64,000 nt of DNA from an uncultured Acidobacteriia bacterium (GTDB taxonomy: Bacteria; Acidobacteriota; Terriglobia; Bryobacterales; Bryobacteraceae): NCBI GenBank assembly GCA_903851195.1, contig CAINNJ010000010.1, positions 62,001-126,000 on the forward strand. The letters run 5' to 3'. Both the position numbers and the translations under genes were made by a program. The notes beneath the pieces were generated by a model, which worked only from the letters and a program-made list of their open reading frames with translations, searched no databases and was not told where the DNA came from. Positions within the stretch are counted from its first letter, which is position 1. Each line of letters opens with the position of its first letter. This document shows, one piece after another, positions 16,341 through 25,131 of the stretch.

Positions 16341-19300
16341 TTAAAAGAAGAACCGAACGCCCAGCTGCAGCTGCCGGGGCAGGTTCGCCTGATAGGTCAC
16401 CTTGCCGAAACTCGCCGAGCCGAACTGCGTGTTCGGATTGGCAAACAACGGCGAGTTGAACAGATTCAGCGCCTCCGCGCGGAACTGGCCCGTGAACTTT
16501 TCATAGATTTTGAAATTCTTGAAAAGCGAGGCGTCCCAGTTCTTCATGCCGGGTCCGCGAGTATCGATGGACCGCGACACGTTGCCGAATGTGAACGCCG
16601 GAGCCTGCGAGAACGCCGCCGGATTCAGGTAAGAATTCAGCCGCTGTTCCACGCTGCCGGAAGTTGCGGGGCTGATGCCCGTGGCGTTAGGCCGTTGCTC
16701 GCCCGTGCCAATGGTGGAGTTCAGGTTCTGCTGGAAGACGAACAGCGGGAAGCCGGTCTGGTAAACCATGGTCCCGTTGACCTGCCAGCCGCCGACTGCG
16801 TAATCGAGCAGTTTGTTGCTGCCAAGGAACTTCTTGCCCTTGCCGAACGGCAGCTCATAGGTGAACGTGTTGGTGAAGCGCAGCGGCGTGTCCACCGAAG
16901 ACAGCGCCCACTCCGCATTCAGGTCATAGTAATTCTGGGGCTGCGAAGCCGGGGAACTGCCGGAGAATCCGTTGAACGAGTTGGAACTGCCGCCGCCGAA
17001 TTCGTTATCCCGGTTCTTCGCCCACGTGAAGGTGGAGAGGAACGTGAAGCCGGCGGAAAGCCGCTTCTGCGCTTTGGCTACCAGCGAATCGTACTGGGCC
17101 GAAGACGGATTCGTCACTTCACCGATGGTGCTGTACTGCGGATACGGCAGCAGCAACTGCGCCTGGGAGACTTTCGCCGAACCGATGACGCCCGCGCCGC
17201 CGTGTCCGAAGAACGGATTGTTCACCGAAGCGCTGAGCGCCGAACCCATCGAGAGGTACTGGCTGGGCAACTGGTTGATATTCAGGTTGCCGTTGCCCGT
17301 GGGCGAGGGCTGCAGGTGCGCCGAACGGGACCCGATATACCCGACTTCGGCCGCGATGCCGAACGGCAGCTGCTGCTGCACGTCGGCCGAGAACTGCTGG
17401 ATGATTCCCGACGTCCGGCCCTTGTCGAGATAGTTGAACGTGGACCCGATCGCCGTCAGCGCGCCGAGCGAGTTGCCCACCGGCTGCAGAACGCCGGACG
17501 GGAACGGGTTGCTCAGCGAATTCGCCGGTGTCGAGTTGCCGTCGTTGCTGGCCACGTAGGTGGTGGTCTGCGTGTAACCGGGGGCGATAGACGCGTCCGT
17601 CGAGAAGATGGTCGGGTTGTAGAAGATTCCCCAGCCGCCGCGGAAGGTGGTCTTGGGAGTGATCTGGTAGGCGAGACCGAAGCGCGGTCCCAGCTTGGTC
17701 TTCGAAGGCGAGCAGCAGGCGGATGCCGCGCCACCGACGCCGGCATACTGCAGCACGCCGACCGGCAGAACACCGGTCACGTTGGCCGCCAGCGGATTCG
17801 GAGCGGTCTGGTTAAAGCCCGTCACAATGTGGTTGTTCGATTCCCCGAGGCCCGTCTCATACTCGTAACGCAGCCCGAAGTTCAGCGTCAGTTTGCTGTT
17901 GACGCGGAAATCGTCCTGCACATAACCGGCGTAGTAGCGGACGAAATCATAGAACTTCGTCGAGGTGATCACCGAACCCGACGAGGGATAGCCGAGCAGA
18001 AGATCGGCGAAATCGGCGCCCGTGCCGTTCGTGGTGGTCGGATACTGGCGGCTGAAAACGCCGTTGAAGCTGAAGTTGCCGGCCGAACTGGAAAGGCTGG
18101 TGAAATCCGTGTGGATCAGGCGGTAATCGAAGCCCGCCGTGATGTTATGCCGGCCGATATATTTCGATACCGCGGCCGAAAAATTCTTCGAATGGAAAAC
18201 TGAAATGCTGGGGGAAGTGGAACTGATGGTGTTGTTCAGCAGGCCGATGGTGGGGAAGTAATTCGCCTGAATGCCGCCCGTGAAACTGGCCGGAAGTCCC
18301 AGCGAGCCCGGGTTGAAACCATAGCTGACACCTTCGGTGAAATTCGGGAAGCGGTTGAAACCGTAGCGAAGCGTCACCACCGTGGTCGGATTCAGAGTAA
18401 GCGTGCTGTTCACGGCCGTTGCGTCGGCCTTGCGGAACAGCAGGTAAGGTCCGTTGCTGCTGCCGCCGGGAAGCGTGCCCAGCGTGTTGCCGCCCGGCTC
18501 CCGGCTCTTGTAGTGGAGGTAGGAAGCACTCACGCGCCACCAGTCCCGAATGGTGTGGTCCAGCTTCGAAGTGTATTCGTCCGCACGATCGGTCAGGGTG
18601 TCGGTGCCGGTGTAGTTGACGGAATCCGTTTTCGTGGAAGCGGCCGTCGGGATGTACGAGAGAATCGCGGCGCCCACCGGGTTCACCATGCTGGCCGGAA
18701 TCACGTTGCCGGGGAACGGATTGCGCACCACGCTCACGCCGTTCGGGCAGTTGTCCGACGCCACGCAGGCGCGGGCCGAATTCGGCATGAAGATGGCTGC
18801 GGAACTTTTGGAATAATCGCCCTTCGCTTCGAGCGCGGTAGGCAAAGCGTAGGAATCGGCGAGCGGAGACTGCTGGCGATAACTTTCCGTCGCCACCCAG
18901 AAGAACGTCTTGTTCTTACCGTTGTAGAGTTTCGGAATTTCCACCGGTCCGCCAAATGCGGCGCCCCAGGTATAGTAGGGCGTTTCCGGCCGCTGCCGTC
19001 CGGCTGCGTTGTAGAAGAAATTGTTCGCCACGAAGTCCGTCTGGCGCGTGTAGCCGAAAAGCGCGGCGTGGAAGTCGTTGGTGCCCGATTTCAGCAGCGT
19101 ATTGAACACGCCGCCGCCGGTCCGGCCCATCTGCGCGTCATAGGTGCCCGTCTGCAGCTTCATCTCCGACGTCGCCTCAATCGAAGGGATGATCACCGCG
19201 CGGTTCGTGGAGTCCGTGATCGGAATGCCGTCGATCAGATAGTTGTTACCGCGCACCGGGCCGCCCGCAATCGAGATCGCGGAAGAGCCGCTCTGGTCCT

Positions 19301-19856
19301 GAAACCGGTTGAAACGGGGATCGCCCGCCGCCACCACGTTCGTGGAAAGCTTGGAAAGCAGAAACGGGTTGCGGCCCAGATTCGGAAGATCCGTCATCTT
19401 CTGCGAATCGAGCACCTGGCCGTTCGAGGCGTTGGAGGTCTCGATCAGCGGCACTTCTTCGGTGACCTGGACGCTGCTGGTCACGTCGCCAACTTCCAGT
19501 TTCAGATCGACCGTCAGCTGTTGCTGCGTGTCGATAATGATGCCCTTCTTTTCCGTCTTCTTGAAGCCGGGGGACTCCACGACGAGCATGTAGGTCGCCG
19601 GGTCCACCTGCGAAAACACGTATTCGCCCTGCGCGGAGGTGACGGTGGCGCGCGATGTCTGTTTTTCCTGGTTGACCAGCGTGACCTTCGCGTTCACCAG
19701 AACGGCGCCGCCGGAATCCTGCACGGAGCCGCGAACGCCTCCCAGATAAGACTGCGCGAACAGTGTCGCCGCGCCGGCCAGAAGTAAAAATGCCGGAATC
19801 AGCGTCCTGGCGGGGACGGCCGGGTTTTCACGTAGCGAGTTGGATTTTGCCTTCAC
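16341..19856 (-). CDS. TonB-dependent receptor with carboxypeptidase-regulatory-like domain (Oar-like)
   Basis: A 1171-residue outer-membrane protein. A signal peptide (about residues 1-35, ending LFAQ) is followed by a carboxypeptidase-regulatory-like beta-sandwich (about 38-120: GGVRGSVQDSGGAVLVNAKV, GEYVFSQVDPATYMLVV). A plug domain follows (about 130-260, with GGPVRGNNYLIDGIPITD), and a long beta-barrel ends in the aromatic terminus QLQLGVRFFF, as expected for recognition by the BAM complex. The GTG start at 19856 has AGGAG seven bases upstream. Acidobacteriota encode many such receptors; the ligand is often a polysaccharide or peptide product, but none can be named here. A terminator follows at 16284-16311. 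Energy would come from a TonB protein such as that at 13843. Confidence 0.93.
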   Translation of the reverse strand: MKAKSNSLRENPAVPARTLIPAFLLLAGAATLFAQSYLGGVRGSVQDSGGAVLVNAKVTLVNQEKQTSRATVTSAQGEYVFSQVDPATYMLVVESPGFKKTEKKGIIIDTQQQLTVDLKLEVGDVTSSVQVTEEVPLIETSNASNGQVLDSQKMTDLPNLGRNPFLLSKLSTNVVAAGDPRFNRFQDQSGSSAISIAGGPVRGNNYLIDGIPITDSTNRAVIIPSIEATSEMKLQTGTYDAQMGRTGGGVFNTLLKSGTNDFHAALFGYTRQTDFVANNFFYNAAGRQRPETPYYTWGAAFGGPVEIPKLYNGKNKTFFWVATESYRQQSPLADSYALPTALEAKGDYSKSSAAIFMPNSARACVASDNCPNGVSVVRNPFPGNVIPASMVNPVGAAILSYIPTAASTKTDSVNYTGTDTLTDRADEYTSKLDHTIRDWWRVSASYLHYKSREPGGNTLGTLPGGSSNGPYLLFRKADATAVNSTLTLNPTTVVTLRYGFNRFPNFTEGVSYGFNPGSLGLPASFTGGIQANYFPTIGLLNNTISSTSPSISVFHSKNFSAAVSKYIGRHNITAGFDYRLIHTDFTSLSSSAGNFSFNGVFSRQYPTTTNGTGADFADLLLGYPSSGSVITSTKFYDFVRYYAGYVQDDFRVNSKLTLNFGLRYEYETGLGESNNHIVTGFNQTAPNPLAANVTGVLPVGVLQYAGVGGAASACCSPSKTKLGPRFGLAYQITPKTTFRGGWGIFYNPTIFSTDASIAPGYTQTTTYVASNDGNSTPANSLSNPFPSGVLQPVGNSLGALTAIGSTFNYLDKGRTSGIIQQFSADVQQQLPFGIAAEVGYIGSRSAHLQPSPTGNGNLNINQLPSQYLSMGSALSASVNNPFFGHGGAGVIGSAKVSQAQLLLPYPQYSTIGEVTNPSSAQYDSLVAKAQKRLSAGFTFLSTFTWAKNRDNEFGGGSSNSFNGFSGSSPASQPQNYYDLNAEWALSSVDTPLRFTNTFTYELPFGKGKKFLGSNKLLDYAVGGWQVNGTMVYQTGFPLFVFQQNLNSTIGTGEQRPNATGISPATSGSVEQRLNSYLNPAAFSQAPAFTFGNVSRSIDTRGPGMKNWDASLFKNFKIYEKFTGQFRAEALNLFNSPLFANPNTQFGSASFGKVTYQANLPRQLQLGVRFFF

Positions 19857-19999
19857 AATGCGTCTCCTGAGTGTCGGGAATTTGACAGTGCCCTGTCTCC
19901 GGGCAGATGTCGTTTGCTAAAAGTCCCACGGGGGCAATAAAGGCGGCTGGGCTTTGTGAGGATCCGGTAACAAACCGGTCCGGGGCGCATTCTGGGCGC

Positions 20000-20037
20000 G
20001 TTTACGAGCGGGGGAAAGTTGTATAAGTATCGTAAAC
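20000..20037. promoter_or_regulatory. Inverted repeat in receptor upstream region, possible operator
   Basis: GTTTACGA at 20000-20007 and TCGTAAAC at 20030-20037 form a perfect 8-base inverted repeat with a 22-base spacer that contains TATAAG. A regulator site is possible, but no regulator gene is adjacent and chance cannot be excluded. Confidence 0.35.
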
Positions 20038-20389
20038 CGCCGCGAATGTCCATGCAGCAAAAAGTTATGTCTGCCCGCTATTCAAACTTTCTATGACAAA
20101 AAACTTCCTTGACAGCGCCGCGCGTTTCAGGTAACCGAAACGTTGACTTTCTGTTAAAGATTGCGGTAACGTAGGCTCGATCCCGGTTGTATTTGGAAAG
20201 GGCGCGCGGAAGGGTTCCTGCGCCCCGGATTGACCGGTGAGACGCCCCGATGCGCCCACATTCTCCACGTCCGGAGAAACATAACCCCAAAAAATTTTCG
20301 TCCGTTGCGCAAGGCCGGTTGCATTCCGTTGGGATCTGCCTTCGCTTCGATATGATTTTCGCGTCCACTTTGCACGAAAGCGCAAAGGC

Positions 20390-20445
20390 CGCCCGTCGCG
20401 GCGGCGAACGAAAGGGGAACTCGGCGGACCTGGCCGCGACGGGCG
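20390..20445 (+). promoter_or_regulatory. 13-base-pair hairpin in the aminotransferase leader
   Basis: CGCCCGTCGCGGC at 20390-20402 pairs perfectly with GCCGCGACGGGCG at 20433-20445 across a 30-base loop. It lies 40 bases ahead of the GTG start at 20485, with the AAAGGAG ribosome site after it. It could be an RNA leader structure or a protein-binding site. There is no T tract, so a simple terminator is unlikely. Confidence 0.4.
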
Positions 20446-20484
20446 AGTCCGTTTTGCGCGAGTTCATCAAAAGGAGACCCATAC

Positions 20485-21627
20485 GTGTCACTCACCACAC
20501 AAGAGCAGAAAGAATTCCTGACGCGCGGTTTTACCCGCCGCAATCTCGGCAAGATCGCCGCCATGGTAACCGCCGGCGCGTCTCTTCCCTTCTATAACGA
20601 GTCTGCGCTCGCGCAGTTGTCGAAGGTCGACAACGTTCCCGCCGACGCCGTCCTCATCAATGCGAACGAAAACCCGCTGGGCCCCTCCATGGCAGCCCGC
20701 GAAGCCGTCGCGAAGATCATTTCGCAGGGCGGCCGCTACATGTATGGTGAGACCGACAAGGTCGTGAAACTCCTTTCCCAGCAGGAAGGCGTCAAAGAAA
20801 GCTACATCCGGATCTACCCCGGTTCGAGCGGCCCGCTGCACCAGGCCGTGCTCGCTTTCACCTCGCCGGAAAAGCCGCTCGTCATGGCGGATCCCGGTTA
20901 TGAAGCGGGTGGCCGCGCGGCGCAGTTCATTGGCGCCAAAACGATCCGCGTGCCCCTGACCTCCGATTATCGTCACGACGTGAAAGCGATGCTGAAGGCG
21001 GGCGGCCCGAATGCCGGTCTCTTCTACATCTGCAATCCGAACAACCCCACCGGCACGCTGACCCCGAAATCGGAAATCGAGTGGCTGGTCGCGAACAAGC
21101 CGAAGGGTTCCATCGTGATGGTGGACGAAGCGTACACCCACATCTCGGAAGCGCCGTTCAACACCGACCTCGTCGCGCAGGACAAAGATGTCGTCGTCCT
21201 CCGCACCTTCTCGAAGATCTACGGTATGGCTGGCCTCCGCGCCGGCGCCGCGATCGCCCGTCCGGACCTGCTCGACAAGCTCGCGGGCTTCAGCGCCGGC
21301 ATGCTCCCCATCACCGGTATGGCCGCGGCCAGCACCAGCCTCGCGGAAAAGAACCTCATTCCGGAACGCCGCAAGCTCATCGGCAACGTCCGCAATGATA
21401 CCTTCGAGTTCCTCGAAAAGAACAAGTTCACCTACGTGCCCTCCGTGTCGAACTGCTTCATGATCGACGTGAAACAGCCCGGCAACAACATCGTCAGCGC
21501 GATGCGCAAAGAGAAGATCTACATCGGTCGCGTCTGGCCGGCTTGGCCGAATCACGTGCGCGTCACCGTTGGAACCGCCGAAGAAATGAAGCGCTTCCAG
21601 GCGGCGTTCCTGAAAGTGATGGCGTAA
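20485..21627 (+). CDS. PLP-dependent aminotransferase, HisC-like, with N-terminal Tat-type signal
   Basis: A 380-residue fold-type I aminotransferase related to histidinol-phosphate aminotransferases. The PLP lysine is K244 (RTFSKIYGMAGLRAG), NPNNPTG is at 184-190 and the aspartate is D214 (MVDEAYTH). Ahead of the catalytic part is FTRRNLGKIAAMVTAGASLPF with the pair R18-R19, followed by a hydrophobic stretch and ESALAQ, which resembles a twin-arginine export signal with an AXA-type cleavage site. The GTG start at 20485 is backed by AAAGGAG nine bases upstream. If exported, the enzyme would act in the periplasm on free amino acids or peptidoglycan precursors (inference). Biosynthetic HisC enzymes lack such a leader, so I do not name it hisC. 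The SulP gene follows 36 bases downstream. Confidence 0.85.
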   Translation: MSLTTQEQKEFLTRGFTRRNLGKIAAMVTAGASLPFYNESALAQLSKVDNVPADAVLINANENPLGPSMAAREAVAKIISQGGRYMYGETDKVVKLLSQQEGVKESYIRIYPGSSGPLHQAVLAFTSPEKPLVMADPGYEAGGRAAQFIGAKTIRVPLTSDYRHDVKAMLKAGGPNAGLFYICNPNNPTGTLTPKSEIEWLVANKPKGSIVMVDEAYTHISEAPFNTDLVAQDKDVVVLRTFSKIYGMAGLRAGAAIARPDLLDKLAGFSAGMLPITGMAAASTSLAEKNLIPERRKLIGNVRNDTFEFLEKNKFTYVPSVSNCFMIDVKQPGNNIVSAMRKEKIYIGRVWPAWPNHVRVTVGTAEEMKRFQAAFLKVMA

Positions 21628-21663
21628 AAAGAAGACCAGGGCAGGGCGAAGGGACCCCGATTG

Positions 21664-22941
21664 ATGCTCCGCGCAAAACTACTCCGCACCCGAGGCAAGT
21701 ACAACTGGGAACGCTTCGTGGGAGATTGCGCGGGAGGCCTGATCGCGGCTCTCATTGCCCTGCCTTACGGCCTTTCGATGGCCGCGCTGATGCACCTGCC
21801 GCCCATTCTGGGCGTGGTCACTTCCATTCTGACGGCGCCCATTACCGCGCTGCTGGGAAGGAATCCCGTGCTGATTGGCGGCACGGCCAGCGCGACCGTT
21901 CCGTTTATTGCCAACGCGGTCCGATCCCAGGGCATTGGCGGGGCCGCGAAGGTTTCCATTGTCGCGTCCGTCTTCATGATGGTGTTTTGCGTCATGCGGC
22001 TGGGACGTTATGTTTCGAAGGTGCCGCCCACCGTGGTGGCAGGCTTCTCCGCCGGCATCGGCGGCATCATGTTTATCTCGCAGCTAAACGTCTTACTGGG
22101 CGTGAAAGCGCCCGGCGGTGCCAACTCTCTGGTGCAACTGGCCACGGTTCTGGGGGAAATTCCCTCGCTCCGTTTCGCCCCGCTGCTTCTGGGCGGTATC
22201 GTGATTATCACGGCGGCGCTGGTGATGCGCTGGACGCCCCGGGTTCCCGCTCCCCTTGTCGGCGTTGCATTCGCGGGGCTAGCCGCTTATTTCTTCCGCC
22301 TGCATGAGCCCGAAGTCGGGTCGCTGCAGCTGACGCTCCCTCCCTTCATCGGTTTCTCCTGGACTCCTCAGGATGTTCTCAGCGTCATTCCCACCGGCCT
22401 GACTCTGGCCTTTGTCGCGTCGATCAATATTCTTCTGACTTCCCGGGCCGTGGAGCATTTCCGCGGCCGCCACAATCACCACAAGAGCGCCGACGCCGAT
22501 GCGGAACTTGGCGCCTACGGGATTGCCAATCTGGCTGCCGGAATCTTCGGCGCGCCGATGAGTGTCGGCATCCCGGCCCGCAGCGTGGCGAACGTTCGTT
22601 GCGGCGGCACCACGCGGCTTTCCAACATCATGCACGCCGTCTTTCTTTTCGCGCTGGTCAGCCTCGGGTCGGGCGCTCTCGCCCACATTCCGCTGGCGGC
22701 ACTGGCGGGCGTCACGGCCTGGATGGGACTTTGTCTCCTGGATGTCAGCACTTGGCGCCGCCTTCCGAAAATGCGCAACGTGGATGCGAGCGCCTTCCTG
22801 GTCACCGCCGTGAGCGTGCTGATGGTCAACGCGGTAGCGGCCGTTCTGGCGGGCTGCTCACTCTATGTGGTGCAGCACTTGTATGATCGGTATCTCAGTT
22901 CGCACTCCGGCCTGACCGGCGTTCCCAGCATCGCGAAATAA
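21664..22941 (+). CDS. SulP-family anion transporter lacking a STAS domain
   Basis: A 425-residue polytopic inner-membrane protein. The N-terminal GDCAGGLIAALIALPYGLSMA matches the first helix of SulP transporters, and about ten to twelve hydrophobic segments follow. The family moves sulfate, bicarbonate or dicarboxylates. Typical members continue into a cytoplasmic STAS domain of about 100 residues; here the protein ends at HSGLTGVPSIAK just after the last helix, so that domain is missing. A His-rich loop (HFRGRHNHHKSADADAE) precedes a segment resembling the conserved FGAPMSVGIPARSVANVR region. Start is either this ATG or the TTG directly before it (21661); GAAGGGA lies upstream of both. Confidence 0.82.
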   Translation: MLRAKLLRTRGKYNWERFVGDCAGGLIAALIALPYGLSMAALMHLPPILGVVTSILTAPITALLGRNPVLIGGTASATVPFIANAVRSQGIGGAAKVSIVASVFMMVFCVMRLGRYVSKVPPTVVAGFSAGIGGIMFISQLNVLLGVKAPGGANSLVQLATVLGEIPSLRFAPLLLGGIVIITAALVMRWTPRVPAPLVGVAFAGLAAYFFRLHEPEVGSLQLTLPPFIGFSWTPQDVLSVIPTGLTLAFVASINILLTSRAVEHFRGRHNHHKSADADAELGAYGIANLAAGIFGAPMSVGIPARSVANVRCGGTTRLSNIMHAVFLFALVSLGSGALAHIPLAALAGVTAWMGLCLLDVSTWRRLPKMRNVDASAFLVTAVSVLMVNAVAAVLAGCSLYVVQHLYDRYLSSHSGLTGVPSIAK

Positions 22942-22993
22942 GCCCGATCGTTTCCCTTTCCTCGGTTGTCATCCTCGGTTATGATGAGGGTCC

Positions 22994-23335
22994 ATGCGTC
23001 ACTGGCTCATTCACTGGCTTCTGAAAGCGGTTTCCCTGTTGATCGTCGCGCAGATTCTGCCCGGTATTCAGGTGGACAGCTTCGGCTCCGCTTTCATTGC
23101 GGCTGCCGTGATCGGGCTCGTCAGCGCCGTTCTGGGCCTGATCCTGAAGATCATTCTGCTGCCCTTTATCTTCCTGACGCTGGGCCTTGTTTACTTCCTC
23201 ATTAACGGCCTGATGCTGAAACTCGCTTCCGAAATGGTGTCCGGCTTTCGCGTGAACGGCTGTCTGCCCGCGGTGCTGGGCTCCATCCTGCTGACCGTCG
23301 TCGATTTCGTGCTGAACCGGCTCGCCGGACTATAA
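22994..23335 (+). CDS. Small membrane protein of the PF04020 (phage-holin-like) family
   Basis: A 113-residue protein with four hydrophobic segments. RHWLIHWLLKAVSLLIVAQILPGI at the start and FIFLTLGLVYFLINGLMLKLAS in the middle (given only as location) match the PF04020 family, a group misnamed after a phage holin and common on bacterial chromosomes. Its function is unknown. GAGGG sits six bases before the ATG. The stop codon overlaps the end of the convergent hydrolase gene by six bases. No lysis or phage genes are nearby, so a prophage remnant is not supported. Confidence 0.8.
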   Translation: MRHWLIHWLLKAVSLLIVAQILPGIQVDSFGSAFIAAAVIGLVSAVLGLILKIILLPFIFLTLGLVYFLINGLMLKLASEMVSGFRVNGCLPAVLGSILLTVVDFVLNRLAGL

Positions 23336-24373
23336 ATTCCGCTTCAGAAAAGAACAGATCTGGTAGCCGGCGATGAACTTGAATGGCGACTCGCCCAGCG
23401 TGTAGTGCCCGCACGGCATCACCACCAGTTTCTGCGCGGCGCCCCGGCGCTGGATATGCTCCACAATGCGGCGCGACAACTCCAGGGGAAACGTCGTGTC
23501 GTACGTCGCGTACAGGAAAAAAGAACGCTTCCCGTGATCCGCGTACTTGTCCATGTAGTGCACCGGGCTCACGCAATCCCAAACCTTGCGAAGCCGTTCC
23601 AGGCTGATCTCGTCTTCGATGCCCTGCCGGATGTGCCGCGTGGAAAGCCCGCTCCAGACCACGTCTCCGAAATACGTGGAGCAGTGGTTGAAGACGTTCA
23701 CCTTGATACGCTTGTCATGCGCGCTTGCGAGGAACGCATAGCAGGAACCGAGGCTCGTCCCCACCACGCCCAGATCTTCGTAACCCTTGCTCTGCAGCCA
23801 GTCGAAGCAGGAACGCACATCGATCACCGCCTGCCGGGTCGCGTCGATGGTGCGCCCGATATTGGCCGACACCGCGTAATCGGCCCGCGTGAGTTCCGGA
23901 GGCATGCGCCGGTCGTGGTAGGGCAGGCTCAGGCGCAGCACGGTAATGCCGAGTTCCGCGATTCCGCGGCACAACGCCACATGCTGCCCGGCGCTCGAAT
24001 TCCAGTGCGGCAGCAGCACCACGGCCTTCTTCCCCCGCCGGAAACGCGGTTTGGCCGGGAAATACCGCGCATGAACCACATTATTTTCCGGATAAGGCGT
24101 CTCCACGGCGGACTTAAACTGCACCTCTTCCCCGTTGAACCGGAAATCGTCCGGCGCCCGGTAGGCGAAGAAGGCATCGCTGTCCGCCATCGCCAACCGG
24201 TTTAGTTCGATCAGCTTTGTTTCCGGATCCGTCTCCGCCGACTGGACCGGCCAGCGCTCCGCCCATTCCGTGCCCCAGTCGAACGGGCGAACCACGCGAT
24301 CCGTCGAGCGGAACGCGAGTTCGTGCTCCCAGGCCTGCATGCGGCGTCCGTACCAGTTTTTAACTAATTCCAT
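23330..24373 (-). CDS. Alpha/beta hydrolase family protein
   Basis: A 347-residue hydrolase with the nucleophile elbow in VGTSLGSCYA (G-T-S-L-G). An N-terminal segment (MELVKNWYGRRMQAWEHEL) with no signal peptide is followed by VVLLPHWNSSAGQHVALCRGI, which contains the oxyanion-hole region, and the C-terminal histidine is probably in PCGHYTLGESPF. Candidate aspartate residues are in YATYDTTFP. A start at 24373 is chosen because it gives a natural N-terminus and stays clear of the DUF2461 gene; the ribosome site is weak. Substrate is unknown. The gene is downstream of DUF2461 in the same direction, 32 bases apart. Confidence 0.82.
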   Translation of the reverse strand: MELVKNWYGRRMQAWEHELAFRSTDRVVRPFDWGTEWAERWPVQSAETDPETKLIELNRLAMADSDAFFAYRAPDDFRFNGEEVQFKSAVETPYPENNVVHARYFPAKPRFRRGKKAVVLLPHWNSSAGQHVALCRGIAELGITVLRLSLPYHDRRMPPELTRADYAVSANIGRTIDATRQAVIDVRSCFDWLQSKGYEDLGVVGTSLGSCYAFLASAHDKRIKVNVFNHCSTYFGDVVWSGLSTRHIRQGIEDEISLERLRKVWDCVSPVHYMDKYADHGKRSFFLYATYDTTFPLELSRRIVEHIQRRGAAQKLVVMPCGHYTLGESPFKFIAGYQICSFLKRNL

Positions 24374-24405
24374 GTGATTCGAGCGGGCCTGCTGATTCCA
24401 GGTTA

Positions 24406-25113
24406 TCAGAGCAGCGGCTGTTTGGCCCGGTCCGCGAGCGGCTGGTTGAGGAAATCGACGAACGGCGCCATTGCCTCGAACCGTTTGACGATCTCCGGCA
24501 GCAGCTTCGGCGTTGTGGCCAGAGCGGGATCCGCGCTCTTCATCAGCACGTAGTGCTTGCGCTTGAGCAGATCCATCGCCGGATGCTCCGGATCGAAGCC
24601 CTTCGGCGCCCGCGACGAACTCTCGCCATGCAGGTCGCCCATCAGTTTCCGCACCGCGGCTGTCTCGAAAGTCTTTCGGAAGTCCACAGCATGGTCCGCA
24701 ATATGCCGCCGCACGGCCAGCAAAGCATCCGGTTCCGGACTGTACAAACCGCCGCCGATCTCCAGGGCTTCGGGCGAGATCGAAAAATAGTACCCGGAGC
24801 CGGTATTCTTGTCCGCGCCGCCGCGCCACATCGCCGCCGCGACGTGCGTCTTATACGGTGTTTTATCCTTCGCAAACCGCGTATCGCGATAGATGCGGAA
24901 GACGCATTTCTTCGGTTCGCCCACATAAGCCGGCGCGAAGCGCAGCATCTCCGCATGCACCGCGCTCACCAGTTCCAGCATGGGCTCCTGGACCTTTTCC
25001 TGGTAGACCGCCTTGCGCGGAGTGAACCATTCGCGGTCGTTATTTTCCTTCAAATCGCGCAGAAACTCCATGCCTTCCGGCGGAAACCCCTTGAACGTAC
25101 TTTTGCTGGCCAT
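24406..25113 (-). CDS. DUF2461 family protein
   Basis: A 235-residue cytoplasmic protein of the DUF2461 family (TIGR02453). Signatures are FPPEGMEFLRDLKENNDREWF near the N-terminus (split here by family convention at LKENN), KKCVFRIYRDTRFAKDKTPYKTH in the centre, and YYFSISPEALEIGGGLY. Family members are widespread and of unknown biochemical function. The start at 25113 lies only 9-18 bases from the divergent murB start, so the two promoters must overlap or transcripts must be leaderless. It is probably cotranscribed with the alpha/beta hydrolase at 23330. Confidence 0.9.
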   Translation of the reverse strand: MASKSTFKGFPPEGMEFLRDLKENNDREWFTPRKAVYQEKVQEPMLELVSAVHAEMLRFAPAYVGEPKKCVFRIYRDTRFAKDKTPYKTHVAAAMWRGGADKNTGSGYYFSISPEALEIGGGLYSPEPDALLAVRRHIADHAVDFRKTFETAAVRKLMGDLHGESSSRAPKGFDPEHPAMDLLKRKHYVLMKSADPALATTPKLLPEIVKRFEAMAPFVDFLNQPLADRAKQPLL

Positions 25114-25118
25114 ATCCC

Positions 25119-25124
25119 TATAAT
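25119..25124 (+). promoter_or_regulatory. Perfect TATAAT -10 candidate for murB
   Basis: TATAAT at 25119-25124 sits seven to eight bases before the murB ATG at 25132. A transcript starting at the usual distance would begin at or near that A, so it would be leaderless. No good -35 hexamer is found at 16-18 bases, which weakens the call. Confidence 0.4.
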
Positions 25125-25131
25125 GAGACCA

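Larger units (their letters stand above)
19857..20484. other. 628-base divergent regulatory region, no gene seen
   Basis: This stretch separates the large receptor (minus) from the Tat-signal aminotransferase (plus). No convincing coding sequence is present; short minus-strand open frames lack family features and ribosome sites. It holds an 8-base inverted repeat at 20000-20007/20030-20037, two TTGAC-type -35 candidates (TTGACA near 20109 and TTGACT near 20143) without a good -10 match, and a 13-base-pair inverted repeat at 20390-20402/20433-20445 close to the aminotransferase start. Confidence 0.5.

Noticed and set aside
16341-19856. TonB receptor gene as part of a polysaccharide-utilisation locus
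   Set aside because: No SusD-like gene or polysaccharide-degrading enzyme is adjacent to support such a locus.
19857-20484. Short minus-strand frames that could be small genes
   Set aside because: No ribosome site, no conserved motif, and overlapping frames in a long leader region.
22994-23335. Possible prophage remnant because of holin-like similarity
   Set aside because: PF04020 proteins are common chromosomal membrane proteins, and no other phage gene is close.
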